This document shows positions 61,801 through 64,000 of a stretch of 64,000 bases of DNA, piece after piece. Made by a program: the position numbers and the translations under genes. The first letter of the stretch is position 1; each line of letters opens with the position of its first letter. Under the pieces are notes generated by a model. That model was given only the letters and a program-made list of their open reading frames with translations. It made no database searches and was not told the DNA's origin. Origin of the DNA: Eutrigla gurnardus. Lineage: Eukaryota; Chordata; Actinopteri; Perciformes; Triglidae. The stretch covers positions 21,653,415 through 21,717,414 of the forward strand of contig OY741269.1 of assembly GCA_963514095.1 (NCBI GenBank). The letters are read 5' to 3'.

Positions 61801-63506
61801 GGATTTGACTATTGCATTTGACCACATTTAGACTTAATTAAAATAAGGGCTGGTCAAATATTCTTTCTGAGAAGTTGATTTTCCCAAATCTCAGAATTTT
61901 GACTTTTCTTTTAGACTTTTCAGCCAGAAAAAAAGTGTTTTCAGTCAAAAATCGGAGAAAACATTCCAGAAAAGATTTAAACATTAAAAAAATGTACATG
62001 GCCTTCGTTATCTTCCGTACTTTTCCCAATTTAAGTAAATGGGGAAAAAACTTGGGGCCTAATGGCATCACATGACTGATGTAATTCTAAATTCTAAAGT
62101 TTCTACTTACTATCCGTAGGTCTTTGCAGTACAGTTTAGTGAACCAGGTGTTGTACGCCATCGATGCAACAATCACTGCCAAATCCCTGGAAAAAAAGAT
62201 AAAAACGGAACGTAAAGGCACCGTTTAATTTTTATTTTTATCGGCGCCGACCCTCTCTTCTGTCCCCTCACCTGCTCTCCAGGTGGCTGAAGTCCAGCAG
62301 GTTAAACTCTCGGCTGTCCTGGGAGTGGTAGATGGTGTCCACGTCCTAGGAAGCAACATTTACCCATGAGCCCCTCTGCTGCCAGTGTATGACCCTGTCA
62401 TTCTGTGCACAGTGCTGTTTATACCTAAAACACTCAAAAGCACTCACGGCGACACAGGCACAGTCCCACAGCTCTTACCCACTGCACTTCCTCCTTGCAG
62501 CTGATGCCATTATAGTCGCACAGAGCGGCGTACGTCTCCGAGAAGCCTCCTGAGAGAGGCGGGCGGGCGAGGGAGAAAAACAAAGAGAGAGAGAGAGATG
62601 ATCTAACAGCTGCTTCCTGTGCAGCAAAACACACAGTTGTCCAAATGATCCATCTTTTATTTCGTGCGACGGAGACATTTTTAGAAAGAACATCTGGGAG
62701 AGGATTTGTGAAGCCAACTTCCTGTTGGCGTGCACGTTGCCCCCCCCCCCCCCCCCACCCCACCCCCCCGTGCATGTGCAAATTCCCACATTTGATGATA
62801 ATGTTTTTACCACAGGCCCTCTGGGTCTCCACCGAGGTCTCCGAGCTGGGCGAGTACTTCCTGCTGCCCTCAGAAAGGTCGCTGTCTGAATGACAGATCG
62901 AAGGGCTGAAAGGAAACGGGAGATGAGGGAATCGTTCGTCTTTTTTTAGATTAATTGCATAAAAAAATATTAAACATTTTGTGACACTTACGCAAAGATG
63001 GAGTTGTTGAATATTCGAGACAGAGCGAGATTGATGTGGCCGACGACATGATTGAGGTGTTCACGTGACTCGAAGCGCAGGGAGAAGCTGGACTTGTCAG
63101 TGTCTATGTTAACCTGCAGAGGAGACGGAGCTGTGAGGGGCTGGACGGGGGGGTTATCATGGTGGTATGGTCCCTAAGCAGATTATCATGTCGCAACAGA
63201 AAAAGAAACAAGGTAATAAGAGAGCGTCGACTGTTTGGATGATTTCCTGATGAAAGTGACGTAACCGCTCGCTGCCCAACAGTTCACTATGAGTTCAGTG
63301 TTTTGAAATTCACCTGGTGCTCCGGGTGGGAGTTCAAAGCTCGGATCTCCAAGAAGTTGAACGTGGTTTCCACCTGTTGTGACAGACGTAGTCGACAAAA
63401 TGAGGATATCAGATGGCATTGTTGGAGATAAAGATGTAAGAGCGGTGGGAGGTACCTTAGCGGGGATCTTTGGCGCCAGGAAGTAGAGACGCCATGTTGT
63501 GAGGAC
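44088..63506 (-). CDS. carmil3: CARMIL3 (LRRC16B) capping-protein regulator, 5' end off window
   Basis: CARMIL proteins bind and uncap actin capping protein at membranes to control actin assembly. I traced 38 phase-consistent coding exons (about 1,450 aa). PH: 63506-63456, 63373-63314, 63113-62992, 62905-62811. Linker and LRR: 62549-62479, 62345-62272, 62186-62111, 61630-61542, 61043-60949, 60842-60756, 60035-59926, 59835-59758, 59648-59572, 59166-59062, 58951-58882, 55969-55888, 55777-55681, 55555-55501, 54621-54449, 54363-54295, 54032-53939. Helical dimerisation region: 52618-52520, 52443-52324, 52243-52130, 52063-51888, 51803-51716. C-terminal region: 51609-51499, 50685-50619, 50347-50160, 49798-49719, 47835-47662, 47108-46910, 46137-45468, 45394-45294, 45199-45076, 44572-44510, 44395-44288, 44128-44088. 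Diagnostic motifs are VLTTWRLYFLAPKIPAKVET, SKALQINTTLR, HVLSVDGPVRQRL and ASWEGLSELPTQGLPLHH. The last fits CARMIL3 rather than CARMIL1/2. Human CARMIL3 is of similar length (about 1,370 aa). Confidence 0.95.
45468..46137 (-). other. carmil3: carmil3 670-bp exon with 14-residue tandem repeat
   Basis: The largest exon, encoding KSEVDAMLEHPLEA, then repeats of 14 residues with pattern D-R-x-W-x-x-x-R-x-x-x-x-x-L/I. Examples are DRFWVDDKQRTEVL, DRYWTESRHAERHL, DRQWTVDRHTQRQI, DRSWSENRPADAQL and DGLWSEGRHSGRKA. A Pro/Ser-rich stretch ends SSDALP before a canonical donor. Flanking phases (0 in, 1 out) join both neighbours. Confidence 0.85.
46215..46620. mobile_element. hAT-like MITE, diverged copy
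   Basis: Related to the element at 486-742. The start CAGAGATCTTCAACAGGGGG is shared, as are the interior phrases AACATGAATACAACCTATAT and ATTATGTTGAGAAATTGTGT, and the end GGTCCTTGGCCTGAAAA ... CCTCTG. No intact 8-bp target duplication remains, so it is probably older. It lies in a carmil3 intron. A fragment of the same right end (GAAGACCTCTGATC) is at about 47519-47533. Confidence 0.75.
49802..49857 (+). repeat. (CA)n microsatellite abutting a carmil3 exon
   Basis: About 28 CA units that start four bases from the carmil3 exon beginning at 49798. On the transcript strand they form a (GT)n tract in place of a normal polypyrimidine tract before the acceptor TGTGTGCAG. Confidence 0.95.
50160..50347 (-). 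other. carmil3: carmil3 exon with capping-protein interaction (CPI) motif
   Basis: This exon encodes SASWEGLSELPTQGLPLHHV followed by TRVRPRPPRRHKGG. LHHVTRVRPRPP fits the CPI consensus LxHxTxxRPx and is the part expected to bind capping protein. The Arg in RPR, where many CPI motifs have Lys, is also seen in mammalian CARMIL3. Confidence 0.8.
52625..53938. other. carmil3 intron, 1.3 kb, no gene seen
   Basis: Sequence between the last LRR-side exon and the helical-region exons. It has a T-rich segment and scattered short ORFs without coding similarity; no element with clear ends. Confidence 0.5.
57023..57208 (+). pseudogene. TE-like or domesticated N-terminal exon in carmil3 intron
   Basis: A 61-codon ORF on the strand opposite carmil3: MAEPAKKSITSDEAKKRKLE, a basic stretch, then TRVNIGPSHTLWRELKEATK and TDLALLLLDL. 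The RVNIG...W..L(R/K)...K.D...A.(F/L)LLD pattern resembles N-terminal domains of fish proteins often linked to DNA transposons, from general recall. A usable donor (GACTT|GTAAAT) overlaps the stop, so this could be a first exon. I found no following exon. It could be a TE remnant or a nested gene fragment. Confidence 0.45.
57268..57440 (+). repeat. 67-bp tandem duplication
   Basis: About 2.5 copies of a unit containing GGCTCATGTTAGCTAATCTT, AGCTAAGGCGTTAGCTATTG and TGCTAATATATATGTAACTA. Copies are almost identical, so the duplication is recent. It lies in a carmil3 intron just downstream of the ORF at 57023. Confidence 0.85.
58022..58560 (-). mobile_element. Non-LTR retrotransposon (LINE) 3' fragment
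   Basis: On the minus strand, stop-interrupted reading matches the C-terminal end of fish LINE reverse transcriptase ORFs: KAKLSIYQSIYVPTLT, then LLLLRVKKGQLRRFGHLIRT, GPRGRPRIHWRDYITHLAWE and VWNDLLSLLPW. It ends in an (ATGG)n tail. It is 5'-truncated and defective, and inserted in the same orientation as carmil3. The clade is not assigned. Confidence 0.8.
60038..60074 (+). repeat. (GA)n plus G-run next to carmil3 acceptor
   Basis: A GA run followed by about 19 G residues. On the transcript strand this is C-run plus (TC)n, serving as the polypyrimidine tract before the exon starting at 60035. Confidence 0.8.
61172..61340 (+). mobile_element. Fish interspersed-repeat fragment
   Basis: Contains GGAGTGACCTTTGACCTTTG, TCTTATCAGTTCATCAAGTG, CCAAAGTTGAAGAAATG, GCGTTGCTGAGATATCTTGT and TCACGAGAATG, a phrase series frequent in teleost introns. 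The 83-codon plus-strand ORF across it is not a gene. Confidence 0.65.
62811..63506 (-). other. carmil3: carmil3 exons for the N-terminal PH-like domain
   Basis: Four exons encode the membrane-lipid-binding PH-like domain: VLTTWRLYFLAPKIPAK, VETTFNFLEIRALNSHPEHQ, VNIDTDKSSFSLRFESREHL ... HINLALSRIFNNS, and a Ser-rich linker. The first visible exon starts in phase 0, so at least one more coding exon lies upstream, beyond 64000 or unrecognised between 63507 and 64000. Confidence 0.9.
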
Positions 63507-64000
63507 CTAAAAAAAATAAATAATAGGAGAATAGAGCAAAGATTATGGAAAAGTTCACCGCGCACATGGGGGAGTCCCCGTTGGGGGGAACATTTCCAGG
63601 TTGTTTCCATGGTAATGATGAGAGGGAGATGAGACATCCCCCCCCCATCCATATTCATGTATCGATCCAGCTAAAAGCTCTCAGTGTCACACGTTGTCTA
63701 ACTTTAACAGATCGACGTGCCGGCAGAGAAGTAATGGCACATTGCAACGTTTTAATCACGGGTGATCGTTTCTGGCCATTCGGCGTCCTTTTAAAGGAAT
63801 TTAAAGGAAAGATCCGCCCATTTCCAGGATGTTTCACCCGACATTTCTAGTCATGACGATGCGTTCCAGGAAGCAGAAACGCACCGCCATGCCGGGTCAG
63901 GATGTCAAATTATATTATTATTAAACAATTTTACTCTAACTGTTAAATTGTACATATTATTAATTTTATACGGTGTGTATATGGCTGCATATGTGTATAT

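Larger units (their letters stand above)
53939..62549 (-). other. carmil3: carmil3 leucine-rich repeat exons
   Basis: Seventeen small exons (55-173 bp) encode the CARMIL LRR solenoid. Repeats are readable as SLNLAHNSLDN, LRLLNLSKTSLTS, LLHLDLSKNPGV, LVHLDLSGTDCS, LSFLNLSKNSFS, LHLDISGCE, IGTLDVSDNG, LKHLYLGKNF and LRKVDLSGNSMDD. The exon 59648-59572 (LFGALLRGCCADLSFLNLSK) is easily missed because it is only 77 bp. Confidence 0.9.

Overview
This 64 kb window is vertebrate nuclear DNA, almost certainly from a teleost fish. The genes are split by GT-AG introns, their conceptual proteins are clear vertebrate orthologues, and the introns carry fish-type interspersed repeats, hAT-like MITEs and long (CA)n, (TA)n and (CT)n microsatellites. 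There are no operons, CRISPR arrays or prokaryotic features. All exon boundaries below were worked out by hand from splice signals, reading phase and protein-family similarity. No database search was run.

Layout, left to right. (1) 1-7912, minus: the first three coding exons of ppat (purine synthesis step 1); the rest lies beyond the left edge. (2) 2431-6519, plus, inside ppat intron 1: a six-exon gene for a protein with three Myb/SANT-like (trihelix) domains. (3) 7913-8607: a compact divergent promoter with three CACGTG E-boxes and two reverse CCAAT boxes. (4) 8608-12256, plus: complete paics (9 coding exons, 425 aa; purine steps 6 and 7). (5) 13955-21467, minus: complete rem2-like RGK GTPase (5 coding exons, 303 aa). 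One intron holds a 42-bp minisatellite split by a hAT-type MITE with a perfect 8-bp target duplication. (6) 24260-27276, minus: complete nrl-like large-Maf bZIP factor (4 coding exons, 431 aa), with candidate upstream noncoding exons out to about 32.3 kb. (7) About 32.3-43.2 kb: a gene-poor, repeat-rich interval. (8) 44088 to the right edge, minus: carmil3 (38 coding exons found, about 1,450 aa); its first exon or exons lie beyond the right edge.

The ppat/paics pair is the ancient head-to-head purine gene pair. rem2, nrl and carmil3 all have human orthologues on 14q11.2-q12, which supports the gene assignments. The window therefore joins a piece of the human 4q12 synteny group to a 14q11-12 group. 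Human CPNE6 lies between CARMIL3 and NRL; I found no copine exons in the equivalent interval.

No wholly new system is evident. The most notable points are the Myb/SANT gene nested antisense in ppat; a five-to-six-copy 14-residue coding tandem repeat in one large carmil3 exon; a TE-like N-terminal exon with its own splice donor in a carmil3 intron; the hAT insertion inside the rem2 minisatellite; and a possible 50-codon upstream ORF in the nrl leader.
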